Source: Nectonema munidae | Lineage: Eukaryota; Nematomorpha; Nectonematoida; Nectonematidae | Reading direction: 5' to 3' | Assembly (NCBI GenBank): GCA_030549495.1 | Contig: JAUIRK010001050.1 | Span: 248,001 to 312,000, forward strand | DNA length: 64,000 bases | Shown here: in pieces, positions 1 to 13,019 of the stretch | How positions within the stretch are numbered: the stretch's first letter is position 1 | Layout of the letters: the number at the start of each line of letters is the position of its first letter | Made by a program: the position numbers and the translations under genes | Notes under the pieces: model-generated | What the model saw: the letters and a program-made list of their open reading frames with translations, nothing else | Told to the model about the DNA's origin: nothing | Databases searched by the model: none

Positions 1-915
1 TATCCTTAATTTTTCGTTAATTGAACTTTTGTTGTCACAACGAATTTAGTAATATTTTTTTTTCGAGTGGAAAGCGGAATAAATGAAAAGTGAGTTCCTT
101 ATCTTTAAGATCTTCCCAAACTAACTTATCTATAGATATTTAGTTACCCTTTTTCTTATTCGATTTACCCATTTGAGGACGACGAGGGTGAAATGAGTGT
201 ATCAAAAATGCTATATGTAAAATTTTAACATACTTCTCTGACTAGAAATGAAACTTGAAATACTCCACCTACAAATTCAAGAAGTTAGCGCAAAAAGGCG
301 AAAATAGAATTCAAAAAGTAGGCATTGTTGCGAGTCGGGATAGTACGCTGCTTTGCAGTGTGAGATCGCTACTTTTCAATTCTTGTGTATATTATATCAC
401 AAAACCCCATTTTATGTATTCTTTTTAAGAATCCCTGCAACATTTACAAACCATATGTGCAAAAGCAGAGGATGTCCAAGGTTTCTTATACCACATAGCG
501 ATATAAAATATGTGTGCCTACCCAGCCCTCGCCGCGCTTCTTCTGATCGAAAGAATAATTTTTTTATTCTTCATATATACGACTCATCAGTAGTACAAAG
601 GTATTCTACCACATTTTTTCTATCATTTGTGTAGAAATTAGGTAAGCTACTATATATAAAGTTAACTAATTCGAATAATAAAAGAATATATAAAAAAAAG
701 TTCCTATCAACGAAGAATAGCTCATCTAAAAACATACTTCTAAGCATTTCATAGGAGTTTATATGGACAAATAGGTTGACAGCTTTTCGAGGCCACGCTG
801 AATATTTTGCAATGGGTGCAAATAGATTGTGCCAGGATTTAAGTATACATTGTATAAGCAATAGAATTCCTAATCATAACACCGATATCCATTTTCTCAT
901 TTTTTTTTCTTCTTT
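1..915. other. AT-rich stretch without recognised gene
   Basis: Short open frames occur on both strands (for example 353-634 plus and 571-861 minus). They overlap each other, have no family resemblance and show no convincing splice context. I see intergenic or intronic sequence only. Confidence 0.5.
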
Positions 916-917
916 TT

Positions 918-1013
918 TAGTGGGATCTTTTGAGAAAGTAGGCTTGATGCAGGATCGAACCGAAGACCTTGAGTTTTCGAAATCCAGTACCTAACCAACC
1001 TTACTCACGCCCC
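918..1013 (-). repeat. tRNA-derived SINE head
   Basis: Read on the minus strand, this contains RNA polymerase III promoter boxes in tRNA spacing. An A-box-like TAAGGTTGGTTAGG lies at about 1004-990 and a perfect B box GGTTCGATCC at 961-952. The flanking ends do not pair into a seven-base acceptor stem, so it is not a working tRNA. A T-rich run lies on the plus strand beyond it at about 900-920. It fits the 5' part of a tRNA-derived SINE. Two other tRNA-like heads occur in the window at 28.6 and 30.9 kb. Confidence 0.55.
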
Positions 1014-1236
1014 TTTTTCATTTTAAATTTACTCTGATGCAAAATTCCTAGGATAAATTGAATAAAAGTGACTTTAGATAAAAAAAAAAGTCCATTTGGA
1101 TCTTAATCATTAATGAACCTTAAATTTGTGTTAAAGTTATATCTTTAGTACTTTGTTCCATAAAATTTTATCTTAGTTGATATAATCCTATTTTATATAC
1201 AGATTTTTCTTTTGCTCAAATTCCACCAAATAGGAT

Positions 1237-1720
1237 CCAGGGCTTCTCAACCGGAGTCCACATGGACCCTAGGGGTCCATATAATAATTCACGGGGTCGG
1301 AAGACGAAATATTATAAATTGGGGGTCTACAATCATATTTTGGTGGTCATTGAGGAAAACCATCTCATAACGGTTTTTATTATAAAAAGTTCGCAATAGA
1401 CTTGACATCGTAAAAAGAGATGCTTTACGACTTGCATTAACTTCAATGCAACCAGATATAACGAAACTCGTTGAGCAGCATCAACCACAGCGATCTCATT
1501 AAATGTCTTTCTTTTTTATCATAAAAATTGTTGCATTAGATTTGCTTTCATTCCAATATGAATTTTAAGTATATACTATTTTCTTTATCATAACCTCGAA
1601 AATTTTATTAGTGAAAAATATTAAAATAAATATTTTTTGTCCAATTTTTATGAAGGGGTCCACCTAGAAAAAAAGAAGTGAAAAGGGGTCCATGAGTAAA
1701 AAAATGTTTAGAAATATGGA
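1237..1720 (+). mobile_element. Non-autonomous hAT-like relic
   Basis: The left end reads CAGGGCTTCTCAACCGGAG, a hAT-type terminus of the CAGTGGTTCTCAACC class. It is followed by the word ACCCTAGGGG, which also follows the left end of the hAT copy at 59,942. The right side has matching inner words (GGGGTCCA repeated at about 1,655-1,695) but a poorly matching terminus. The possible 8 bp duplication (ATAGGATC against AATAGATC) is imperfect. No coding remnant is visible. The right boundary is approximate. Confidence 0.45.
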
Positions 1721-1937
1721 AATAGATCATCAGAATAATAGAATACTGCAGACGTTCTAATTTTTCACGAATTACTTCATCCGTTAAAATTAAAAAACTT
1801 TCTATCCAAAATTACAAATAAATATTTGCCATATAATTTTCAATTTTTTGCTTAATATGTCAGAAGGTGTGGATATAGAAATAAAAAAATTTTGATCAGC
1901 AAAGTAAAAAAATAAAGATAAAGGACATCTGACTCAC

Positions 1938-2021
1938 CCATAATCCAATGATGAAGAGTATAGCGAAGTATGCTAGAACGATAAGAATGTCTGTGTACTG
2001 GCTCATTTCCTGAGTCACCAT
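1938..2021 (-). CDS. First coding exon of an SLC5-like sodium:solute symporter
   Basis: The minus strand opens with ATG and encodes 28 residues: a short polar start (MVTQEMSQYT) and one membrane helix, DILIVLAYFAILFIIGLW. It then meets a strong splice donor, GTGAGTC, directly after the Trp codon. Members of the sodium:solute symporter family (SLC5; glucose, iodide, vitamin and monocarboxylate transporters) start with a D-(I/V)-x-V-x-x-Y-F helix ending G-(L/I)-W. A second exon with the same architecture and phase lies at 26,684-26,776. Later exons would lie to the left, mostly beyond the window. The substrate cannot be told from one helix. The alternative is a chance open frame, but helix, motif, start codon and donor coincide. 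Confidence 0.55.
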
Positions 2022-2046
2022 TTCGAATTTTAAAGTTGTGAATCAA

Positions 2047-5000
2047 GCACCTCCTTTTAAGCCTTATATGCGTGTTGACTTGCCAACCTTCTTTTCTTAG
2101 TGTCTTTTCTATCTCTTCAAGCTTTCTGATTCGCTACTCTTGTTTGACTTAAAATTCTTATTTTCACGTGATCAAATATCTTTGAAACAATGAAAAAATT
2201 GAGGAGTAGTAATTAAGTGTGATACGTCTCTCTTTCAAATCACGTTACTCACTTTGAAAAACAACTCTTCAATCTTAAGACAAAAGCGAACGACATCAAA
2301 AAAATATTTTATTATGCATACAACAACTTCTCATTCCAAAAATGCATGCTTCCAATTTGTTATGGTAGCGAGAACATTCACTTTTTCCAATTATATTTCA
2401 GTTGATAGATCTTTTTTTCAATGGTGTTCTTTTCTCAATGTATGTAGTTCTACAAATTCAAGAACAAGGCAGGAAGCTCGCGATCTATTTAGGGTAAAGT
2501 AATAGATAGAAATCTTTCCATGATAAATTCAATTACGTAAAATTGTCTGGACTCTATAGATTCCTATTTTGATACTCAGACGTTCAGCATTCATTTTATT
2601 TTGCGCATAGTTCGACAAGAGCAAAGTGTGCTTTCTCGATATAAAACCAAAATATTTTACTTCTAACTTTGATTTCAAGACCTATGTCAAAGCAAGAATA
2701 GGCTCATGTTAGAAGTTGCTTAGTTTTTTTAGTGAACATTTTGGTGGTATAGAAATGGTTGTTTTCATCAGTTTAAACAAATTATGGTACATGAGAATAT
2801 CTTTGAAATTTAGTTCAATTTAGAGAAGTGTTTGTGTGCTAACTGTTTTGCCTCTACTTCAGTTTGAAGCTTCGTCTTGAGAAGACAGCAAATTTCTGTC
2901 CAGATTCATAATAAAATATAGAAGTATAGTAATTAGCTCCTTAAAATCGTGGTAAAATATTTTATTCATCCCATATTATCATTGAAAATAGGACGATGTA
3001 TTGTTTTTATTAAGTCTAATCGCATTTACCACGATAATTTTAATGCTTTAAAAGTCAACTTTTTCTAACCCTGAAAATGGGTGTTCTTAAGGCGAGCTTA
3101 AAGTGTCAAAGAAAGGCAAAGTTAAATAAAAATTTTCCAAATGACTGTGACACCCACCGTACGACGCTTAATAAGTATGACGCTTGCTTTACGTCAATAA
3201 GAGAGAGCGACGTAGAAGAGCAACGCTGATAACTTTTGTGATTCGTACTTTAGAAAAGATTTTTCTTTAAATCTTACATTTATAGATCTTCATCGTTTTG
3301 GTAAATGTCAACGTCAAAATTGTGTGTGACGTTCGTAGCGCATTCTTACGGTTATCATGGTTGCCTGCAGAATGTGGACAGGCCCTAGCATTTACCTTGG
3401 CATAAAATAATTTGCAAGAATTGTTATTTGATATACATGAATACTCAAAAATACACGGGTACAATTTTACACGAAGGCTCTTAATTACAGAAACAAGGTT
3501 AATGTAGAGTGGTTAGCTTGATTCCCACAATGTTAGAATTGGGCCGAGAGAGAACTGGCAAAGAAGTTCCTAACCGCAAAATCTTTGTATTCTTCAGAAG
3601 AAGAAAACCAAGATAAAAAGGGCGCAACGGAATGTAGCCTGCTCCTAAATAAAAACCAATTGATTATAAATGAGGTATGATAAGAAATAAGTATGAAGAT
3701 AGAAAAGATACTCGTCATTTTCTTCGTGTCTACATTTTAACTTAAACGAACTATTCAAATAACTAAGTGAGCTAATCGAGCTGACTGACTCAATAACTTA
3801 CAAGTATATTTAATGTAAGAAAATGAACATACAATCTCAACACCTAACAAATTCTTATTTTGCTCTTGATCCAACTTGGAAGTATTCATTTTACATCCTA
3901 ACATTCCACTCCTGACAATTCGTATGTTGCTTGAACTAGGATAGGAGCTTTTCAAGAACAAGGATATCAAACTGGCCGACATTAAGGATACTTGCCCCAG
4001 TAGAAAAAGATTAATTAGGGACTTAAAAATGAACTTATGATATAAGAGAATGTTTGGAATAAATTTGTATCGGTCTGTCAGTGCTTATCAGTGTGTATTT
4101 TTGTGTGTGCCTGTGTTTTAGATGAATTGACTGCAATATTTTAAAACACTAATACTTTTTGGAATTCAGTTTCAATTTTCAAAGTTCTAACTTTCAGAAT
4201 TCAAACATTCCACAACTGTATCAATTTTATGCAAGTGTTTTATTTTTAATAGAAAGTGATGTTACAAAATGAATCGAAATCACGACAACCGAGTCACAAG
4301 CAAACTCTTCCACTTCTACGCTATCTGCTAAAACAAAATCAGGGCATGACAAGTTCCAAGATTGAACAGGAAGAAAACTAAAATTTTAAAGGTTCTGTCA
4401 CAGGATTATTAGCACTATCTTACCTTTTCTGTTGTAATTGATGCTTTCACTTAATTCTAATCTAATTCTAATGCTCCCATTTGAAGAATAGCGATCCTAG
4501 TAAATGTATGTATTATTTTTCAATAAACCGAATCATGGATGAATTATTTTAGTGAATAAATTATAAAACTTTGCTTCTTTTTAAATTCAATTTTTTGTTT
4601 ATAAACTTCGAAGATATGAAAATGAAGGGAGAAGAAAAAACTTAGATACGTTTCATCTGATGAAGTGAAAGTATAAATATAAAATGAGCAACAATATAGT
4701 CAAAAGATTTATTTTTTTTTCATCACTCAATTTATTTTCAAGAAAATATAAAGAATTAAAAAGAAATAAATCAATACATTTTTTGAAAAAAATGTAAAAA
4801 ATACATCCTTTCAATGAGTACCTCTAGATTTTGGATCAGAAAAATATTCAGGTTGAACAGCATTTTGAAAATATTCTGTGCAAAACTCAAGGGATGCGGA
4901 ACGTGCCTGTACATTAAAATCTCACTCTATTTTTAAAAAAAATGGGATTGGGTAAATTGTTTACAATGAAACATTTTAGTCATCTTCGTCTCTTTAGAGA

Positions 5001-8000
5001 ATTCTTTTATTTTTCTTATTTTAATTAAAGTTTTCTTTAATCTTTAACAATTTTCACTAATTATTATTATTTTACCATGAGACTTAGTTTGTTCTTGTTC
5101 TAAAAAATTATTGAAATTTATGTTTTGATTATTTATTTCCATGTTTTCAAAAATTATTGGGAATGAGAAGATATATCTTACCCTAAAGAATCTGATAAAG
5201 GCCAAACTTATATGTTTAGAAGTATAAATAAAAGAAGATAATACAAAAGTTATCTTTTCATGATATTCACACAAAAATGTTTAAGAGAGGAAGTAAAGAA
5301 ATATTTAAAATTACAAATTTTGAATTGATATTTTAATACAATGATATTTCGCATGTAAACTATGTTCAAAAATGACAACTTTAGGAATTGATGGTGATGA
5401 TTTTTCAAGTTTAGGCAGTTTATTTGAAAATTGTAAAGAAAACTATTTAAAGAAAACGATAGGTATGTAGTTGTTTCTATATTTTTTTTATAAAAAAGAG
5501 GAAAGGGGAGTTATACCATTAAATCTAAGGATATTCTTGTAATAAACAAGTTAGAGCAGTGCGAATGAAAAAATGATTAAAACAATTCTAATTGTTTTTT
5601 TCTGATCAGCAAATATATTATGATCTGCAGCATGATTCCAACTAGCAATACTATATCTCAAAGGGAAAGAAATAAAGACTTAAATAATAGCAATTTGATA
5701 AGTATAGGAAGTTTATGTATGCAAAATTTTAGCTTATATTTAATGTGTAATTACAGTTCGGTTTCCAATTCAATTTCGTAACTATCAAAAGACTTAGAAA
5801 GTTAAACTGCCTCACATATCCAATGCCTATAAGTCAAATAAGTGAAAAATGACTATGTTTGAAAAACGATGGCTTTGCGTTTATTAACATGATCTCTTAG
5901 AGCATTTACGGAAAACAAATTCATCAACTCAAAACTATTTAACCGAAGTAGAAGCATCTAGGTGCTAGTGCATTTAAAATACATATGTCGTTCGCATATA
6001 AAAACGTATCACTAAACTTAATAGATTTATAAAGAGCATTTCTATAAATTGGAAAAAGGACTTGTCGAGAGAGTGATCATTAACGAAAACAGGTTGCCAT
6101 CCATCAAGTACATAAGATGATAAAAGATAATTATAAAATTTATATTATAACATTTTAAATTTAAATGAAATGTTTCCAAACCCAAGCAAAATGTTTTTCA
6201 ATTTTTTCTGAATTTTTTAACATAAAAGTTTTTAATTAAAAATAAAAATAATATCAGTAATATATTCTGTGGTCTTCTTAAAATTGAAAAAATGTAAGTT
6301 TAATTTTTAAAATTTTTTTAAACCTTTTTTTTGAAACTGGAATATTTTTTCTAAATAAATTAAAATTAAATTTATACAATTTTATTTCTAGATTTAAAAC
6401 ATTCCACTTGAATTTAAAAATATTTCACTTAAAATTAAAAATATTTCACTTGAAGTCTAAATGCTAAATATAATTTGAATTTTTTAAACTCAATAATCTC
6501 AATAAGTGTGTAATACAAATTGTTTTTCATGTAATTATTCAAAGTAAATATAAATCTTTCACTCTTTTATGCGAAGATCCTGCCAGCGGTTTTCATAAAC
6601 CTTTGGAATTACGCAGACTTTAACATCTCACGTTTCTTTTCTTCTTATGTTTTTATTTGTTTCAAATTGCTTGACTTTTATTTTTACAATTATTTATTAT
6701 AATTATAATTTACTAATGAAGTACATGTAGGCCTCTGCGTGTTTAATTAATTTGTCTTCTTTTGTTGCTTGTTTATTTTCATTCTTTTCATTTTAATAAA
6801 TTTTCTTCTTCTTCAAAAAAAAGTAAATAACTATACATTTTATATTACTGTCAAAAAAATTTTCAGTGTAGCAGTTTCTCGATTCAAAAGAAATTTTTCC
6901 ATTATTTGAGTAAAACGAAACAAATGGAGGTAGTTATTGGCTATGTCACAAGGGCTCGAAATTGCTAGTACGCAAATACCCTTGCGACATAAATGTCATT
7001 ATCCAACTTTAACAAAATAAAAATTTTTTAAAAATTAAATTTTTTATTTAAAAAAAATTAACTATAGCATTTAAAACTACAATGAACTAACTAATGGACC
7101 AATTAACTTTTTTATTTAACTAACAGTCTAATCAATTAATCAACTGACCAATTAAGGAACTAGCTATCTGCTTAAGCAATGAACTAGCTAGTTTATTGAA
7201 ATTCAAACTTGAAGATTTAGTTAATTTTTGATTAATTAATTCCTTAGTTATGGTCAGTAAGTTAATCGGTTAGACAGTGTGTTAGTTAGTTCGTTTTAAA
7301 ATAATTGATTTATTTTTTCTGTAACAAAAATAAATACATCATCTTTATCATACAACATAGTCATGTCGTAATATACATTATAAAATAAAATATTTTAGTG
7401 GTCGACAGAGATAACGAATAAGTAGGAAAATGGAAGAAAATTTAATAATTTTGTTTTTTAAAGTATTTATATAAAAAATAAAAAAAATTTTTTTTAACAA
7501 AAATACATAAGATCGATATATTTTTACCAGCTAGAGTTTATTTACTTATTTGAAGTTTTATTGGATTTCAAGTTAGAGAAAAAAAATATTTATTATAGCG
7601 ATTCGAAGTTTCAGCAAAAAGAGAACTTTGTTTGGTCATTTAAAATAACGTTTGAAATACAAATATAAATAAAAAGAGAAAAAATTTAGTAAATTATATT
7701 TTAATTTCATCAATTCATGAAATATAAGTTGTAATATTGCCGATTGATTAAACCATTCAATTTATTAATAAAAATGTTATTAAGGATAATTATTTTCAAT
7801 TTTATAGTCGTCGTTATCGCATCCATTGAGGGGAAAATGTTGGGCATGGTCACCATCCTGAATGGAACTACGGATACTTGGATCAAGTTCCTACGCAGGC
7901 TTATTAATGTACTTATAATAAAACATATGAACAATGGATAGAGGAGTGTCTTAAAAGCTAGCACATTTAACTTAAAAAACCACAACTTAACTTATGTAAA

Positions 8001-8325
8001 TACAACATTTGATATATGAAGTAAGATTTTACTAAATCAAAAGAATGCGACAGATGACATCTCTATCACTATAAACTCATATTTTTTGTTTCACTCAACA
8101 TATCAGAATGTCAAAAAATTTCTTTTAAAAATCATAAGCTACTTGATTTCATATACCCCAATTTTATTGAAAATTTATTACCAAGAAAGAGATGCAAATT
8201 AGATTTATGGGCGAATTCAGTTTTAGAACTACGACATGACCCAAACTAAGATCTTTAAGAAACACGTGAATATTACTACATTAACATATTACTACTTTAC
8301 ACATTTTTTATAAGCAACAGAGTTG
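2047..8325. other. Long AT-rich non-coding stretch (probable intron or intergenic)
   Basis: No gene is recognised. Small frames at 3,267-3,464, 3,533-3,718 and 3,755-3,982 (minus) have acceptor- or donor-like edges but no family match. A slightly less AT-biased island at about 7,800-7,960 is open on both strands and matches nothing I recognise. Blocks at about 6,150-6,470 share wording with 9,190-9,420 (ATTTTTAAAATTTTTT followed by AAACCTTT), so a diverged AT-rich dispersed repeat may be present. Confidence 0.4.
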
Positions 8326-8328
8326 CTA

Positions 8329-8625
8329 AGGGTTTAGGCCTCAAATCAGCTCAAAAATTAAGCAACTTGATTGGAAACACTCAGGCCCCATATGGATCAC
8401 TTTTTGGAATTGTAAACATCGTATTCATTTCTTCCTTTCCAGGGAAATAAGGCTCGTTTTGAGTTAATTTAATTATTTTTAATATAAACTAAAAAAATAT
8501 TATTTAATAATTTATAAAAAATTATTAAATAATAAAAAAAAATAATGCTAAGCAACTTAAGGTTTGTAAGGGCCTTTCACCTTTGGAAACTTGAGCACTG
8601 ATTGAGAAAATTGAGTTGCTTATGG
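8329..8625. repeat. Putative small palindromic repeat unit with a strong inner hairpin
   Basis: The words AAGCAACTT and AGTTGCT recur in both orientations near the two ends (about 8,330-8,375 and 8,549-8,625), with AGGCC or GGGCC nearby on each side. Between them, at about 8,499-8,540, lies a near-perfect inverted repeat built on ATTATTTAATAATTT and its complement with a very short loop. This resembles a worn fold-back MITE. I could not define target-site duplications. Confidence 0.3.
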
Positions 8626-9789
8626 TGCAACAACAATACAGAAGTAAAATCATTACTGAAGAAGGCAGCAATCATAATCCATGCATCTTCTACCTTTCAT
8701 GGGCTTATCCATTCTTGAAGGTCAAAGAATTATGGGTTAAACCAAAAGGTGTTTTGGAGGTTGAGGTATTTAATATTTCAGTAAAACTTATATTCACTCA
8801 AGCATGAAAACGCATAGACAGTCAATAAAAGGCCGACATCTATTTTTTGATCGAAAAACTTTATTTTTACAAAGTGGAATAAAGATCAAAATAAAATAAC
8901 AATTAAAAGAAATGTCAGTTAGATCAGTTAATGCATTGGCATAAATTTCATCATACTCCTATGCTAATAAGAGCACTAAAACATACGCTCCACCCGATTC
9001 TGCTGATCCTCCTATCCAAAAACCTTGTTAACCCAAGTTAAGATTAATCAGTGTTATATTGTAACATAACCTAATAAACATTTTTCACTGAATATAAATG
9101 ATTTTGCAATTGTTGAGGTTGTGAAATACGAACATATAAAAGTTGACATATTTTAAATCAACTTTTATCTAACGTGTTATGTAACTAATTTAATGCTTTT
9201 AAATTCAAGCGAAATGTTTGGAATTTTAAGTGAAATTGTTTTTAATTTTTAACAAAGTTATCTTTGTAATTGTAAAAAGGGATAATTTTGATTTTTAAAA
9301 TTTTTTAAAACCTTTCATTTTAAACAAAAATATTTTATTAAAGGTCATTTTAAAGTTACAAATTTTTAATATATTTTTAATCATATATTAAAAAAAATTT
9401 ATATGACTAACTAAATAAGCTGTCCAAACCACATACTAACATAGACAACTTGCAAACTTTTTTACTTTATTTACAAAACATCTCTCAAAAATCATTTTAG
9501 GTTTCATATATAAGAGTTGAACAAAATAAAAAACTTACAAGAAAACTTCATCCATTTTTAACTTTGAAGATTAAATAATATGATTCGTTGGTTGAAATTA
9601 TATGGTAAATAACCTCTTGTGTAAAAAATAATGTGAAAATATTCCATGAATTATATTGAATGTTGTTGCTTGACCTTTGGAACCTGGAGACTGAGTTTAA
9701 ACATTGGTTACCAGTGGTGGATGAAATAGATTCCCCTTGATAAATAGTGTTAGCAGGGGCAATTAAGCTGGATGAGTCAGTAGTTGAAT

Positions 9790-10060
9790 TATATACGCCT
9801 CCTATTCATTGTCAAGAGAATTTTCACTGAACGAAGCATCTGATGCGGAAAAAGAGAACGAGTCTGTAAAAGAAATTTTTAGCAATAAATCTGCTTTCAA
9901 TAAGAGTTCAAATGTTCCAAGGTTAAAGACAGATAAAAGAAAATCATGTATGCAGTTGCATATCCACATAAACATGTGAAAATGGGATATAACGTATTTC
10001 TGGGGACCTTTCGTTTTAATTCGTTATAATCGAAATTCGCTATATCCGAACCAAGTTCAA
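9790..10060 (+). other. Unclassified possible transposon debris
   Basis: A short acidic open stretch near 9,811-9,950 (Glu/Ser/Asn/Lys-rich) is followed at about 9,990-10,055 by words of the kind AATTCGTTATAATCG and CGCTATATCCGAA. These resemble the terminal regions of Tigger/pogo elements, which often contain repeated TATAACGAA words. No complete terminus or coding domain is visible. Confidence 0.25.
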
Positions 10061-11346
10061 AAGTATATTCAATAAAGTATGTTTTTTTGGTTTAAAGCAT
10101 CACTTTAACTTTGTTTCTCTTTTTTGTACTAAAATTTTATTTTCTAATTTATACTAAAACGTATCATCCATTTAATTTTGAAAGAAAAATAACTCTCTTT
10201 TGTTTTATAAGCGCTAAATATTTGCACCATTTTTGGTGATTAATTTTAATCTTTGTCACACACATCCAAGTCATTTTCATTGTTGTCAAAAACATCAGAT
10301 CGTTTTTAAAATTATCAAAATGTTGATCCTTAGCATGACGGATCATATTATTACCCCTCCAAGGACGGAAAGTGAGACTTTTACTCCCATTGCATAAATC
10401 ATTTTTTATAGTTAATTTTTTCACATTATATTTCAAAAGGTTTTTTCAACAATGAAAATTTCTTGAGAAGAATATATTTAACTTAAATTTATGTGTTTTT
10501 TAGATAAGATAGTTTTTCAACAAACACTTAGAACGTTTTTCAATATTCAAGAATCATGATATAGATAAAACCTGTTTTGTTAGGTTTCAATTTTTCAATC
10601 CGATAAAATGATGTACTTATCAAAAGCGTAAAATGTGTTACTGTATTTCCTTCGGATAGAAAAACGAAAGTTTGGGCTCTAAGCCAAAATTTTGAGTGTA
10701 CTTACCATTGTCAGACGAATTTATCTCTCGCAAATAACTTTACATTTTTACACTTATAAATGTAACTGTTGTATTATAGAGAATATATTACCTAAAATTC
10801 TGAAATGCAATATGATTTTATGCACAATTTATAATCAACCATATCTGAGTAAATCGGGAATAAAACCATATTATATTATGCCAAAGTATAAAAACCGTGT
10901 AATACCCTTTTTTTATGTATACGATGAAACATTCTTGTTTTCCATACGACAGACTTCCAAACAATTCAGGTAATCGAATTGATTGATCGATTGATAACAT
11001 CGCGCTTTATTCGTAAATCCATACGCACCGATAATAATCATGAGACTCTTCTTTTTCTATGATAGATCTTATATCATACCGTTCATCTCGTGATCTATTT
11101 TTACACATTTCTCGCGTTCATTGTTTATAGATCTTTGTATAACCGCCGTCTTCGCATCTGAACTTCATTCTCTATTCGTCGCTTATTCAACTATTTTTAC
11201 ACATTTCTCGAGTTGATTGTTCATTAGATATCATCTAAACTCCATTCATTTTTTTTTATCTTTACCCTTGATTCTTCTTTTCCGACTTTACTGTTGTCCC
11301 TCTTCAATCTTGTTTATTTTGTTTCTTCAATTTCTTACTGAGTGAT

Positions 11347-13016
11347 ATGAGTTCTACAAGTAGTGATTCTGAAAATTTTGTTTGTTAAGCGTTGCATCCG
11401 ATGTATACTCTTTGAGTGAATATGAAACAATTTGCACAAGCAGTACTGAAAGTGAAAGTGAAGAAGGAGACATTCTTATACCACCTGATGAAACAAAGTA
11501 CTCGTGGGAACCTTATACTCGTGGAAGGAGTATGGGTGTCAATACGCGTAATGTTGCTTCATTTCCACCTGGTCCTAAAGGAGATGCTAAAAATTTGACA
11601 AATTGATTGGATGTATTCTCTCTTTTTTTTACTCATAGTCTGATACACCACATATATGAGTGTACTAAAGATAAACTTGATGAAAATTACAGGTAACTGC
11701 ATTTTATTTACCCGACTTTTTCTAGTGATTATTTTTAGTTTGAGAGAACCTATTTTTGAAATTTTGGTTATTGTGCTCTTAAATTCTCAATAGAAGATAT
11801 GCTCGCCTATTTTGGATGTATTTTTCACATTGGCCAGGCCAAAAATCAACAAATCGATATAAAATATTTGTTCTCAGAAAAAAATGGAGAGCCTTTTTTG
11901 AAAGCTGCCATGAGCAGGGATATGTTTGTACTTATAAATTGTTTCATACGCTTTGATGTAAAAAATATAGAAATCCATTAGACAAATTGAGTCCAATCAG
12001 ATACTTACATGATGAGATAGTTAGTAATTGTGTCAAGTATTGGTGCCCAAAAGATTACCTAACAATAGAAGAGCAGTTGGTGAAGTATCGGAGTAGATCT
12101 CCCATGAAAGTGTATGATCCTTCAAAACCGGGAAGATCATTGTAATGATTCAAGAAGTTTTTATGTATTAGCCAGTGAAGTATACGTAACCGGGTTACCT
12201 GAAAAGAATTATTTCAAACCAGCTAAGATTGTCAAAAGGTTAGTCGAAAAATCAAAAGTACCTAGTGGCTCTGGAGTAGATCGATTTTTTATGACACATG
12301 AACTTTGTATATGGGCTAAATCTCAAAATTTGTGGAACGGCCAGAAGTGGTAGAAGGTTTGTTCCGTATTTATTACGTCCTGAGCACTTGAAATGCCTAA
12401 ACCTTGTAGAAATGGAGAGCAAATTTTTATATACTGAATATGCTTCACTGACTATATACATTCCAGAAAAACATGCAAAAAAACTTCAAGCCTGTTTATA
12501 TAATGTCTAGTCAGCATATTTCAAAAATAGATAAGCTTGGCAATAAAAAAAAGCCTCAAACAGTAGACTACAATTCTTATAAAGGTGGCGTTGATACTTT
12601 CAATAGGATGGCTCGTAGTTTTACCTGCTACAGAGCATCGAGAAGATGGCCTATGGTTATTTTTTTACAAATTTCCTCGATATTGTAGCTAGTAATTGTT
12701 GGTTCATATTCAAAACCAATATGCCGAATTTGTACCCGAGCACATCCAGAGGTGGTCGGAAGTATTTTATTTGAAATTTAGCCCTAAGTGTAACTAAAAA
12801 GTTAATGAGAATTAGGTATGATAATGCATCTACTCGTTTGGTTACCAAAAATCTCCTTTCTTTTTATGGGTTTACTAGAACAATTGAAACTGCTCCAACA
12901 ACAAGCAGTCGAGGGTACTGTTTTGTTTCTAGTTGTCATCCTAGAAGAAGGGGAACACGAATGTGTCAAAAATGTCTGAAATCTATCTGTAAAAATCACA
13001 CTACTCATTTGTCCTG
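11347..13016 (+). pseudogene. Decayed piggyBac-like transposase
   Basis: Fragments in successive frames follow the order of a piggyBac-derived (DDE_Tnp_1_7) transposase. An acidic Ser/Glu-rich N-terminus comes first. Then come a segment with KNGEPFLKAAMSRDMF (about 11,880-11,925), the block DKLSPIRYLHDEIVSNC (about 11,980-12,032), TIEEQLVKYRSRS (about 12,063-12,100), NYFKPAK, a C-terminal core with YNSYKGGVDTFNRMA (about 12,571-12,612), and a final Cys/His cluster (YCFVSSCHPRRRGTRMCQKC) like the family's zinc-binding tail. At least five frame changes or in-frame stops interrupt it, so it cannot encode transposase. No TTAA-bounded termini were recognised around it. As a plain DNA transposon it would have used TTAA targets, which is relevant to the TTAA-bounded MITEs elsewhere in the window. 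Confidence 0.85.
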
Positions 13017-13019
13017 AAT

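Noticed and set aside
930-1013. Possible functional tRNA gene on the minus strand
   Set aside because: The B box is perfect, but the two ends do not form an acceptor stem, so a SINE head is more likely.
7710-7985. Overlapping plus and minus frames in a less AT-rich island
   Set aside because: Neither translation shows a recognisable motif; at most unassigned repeat debris.
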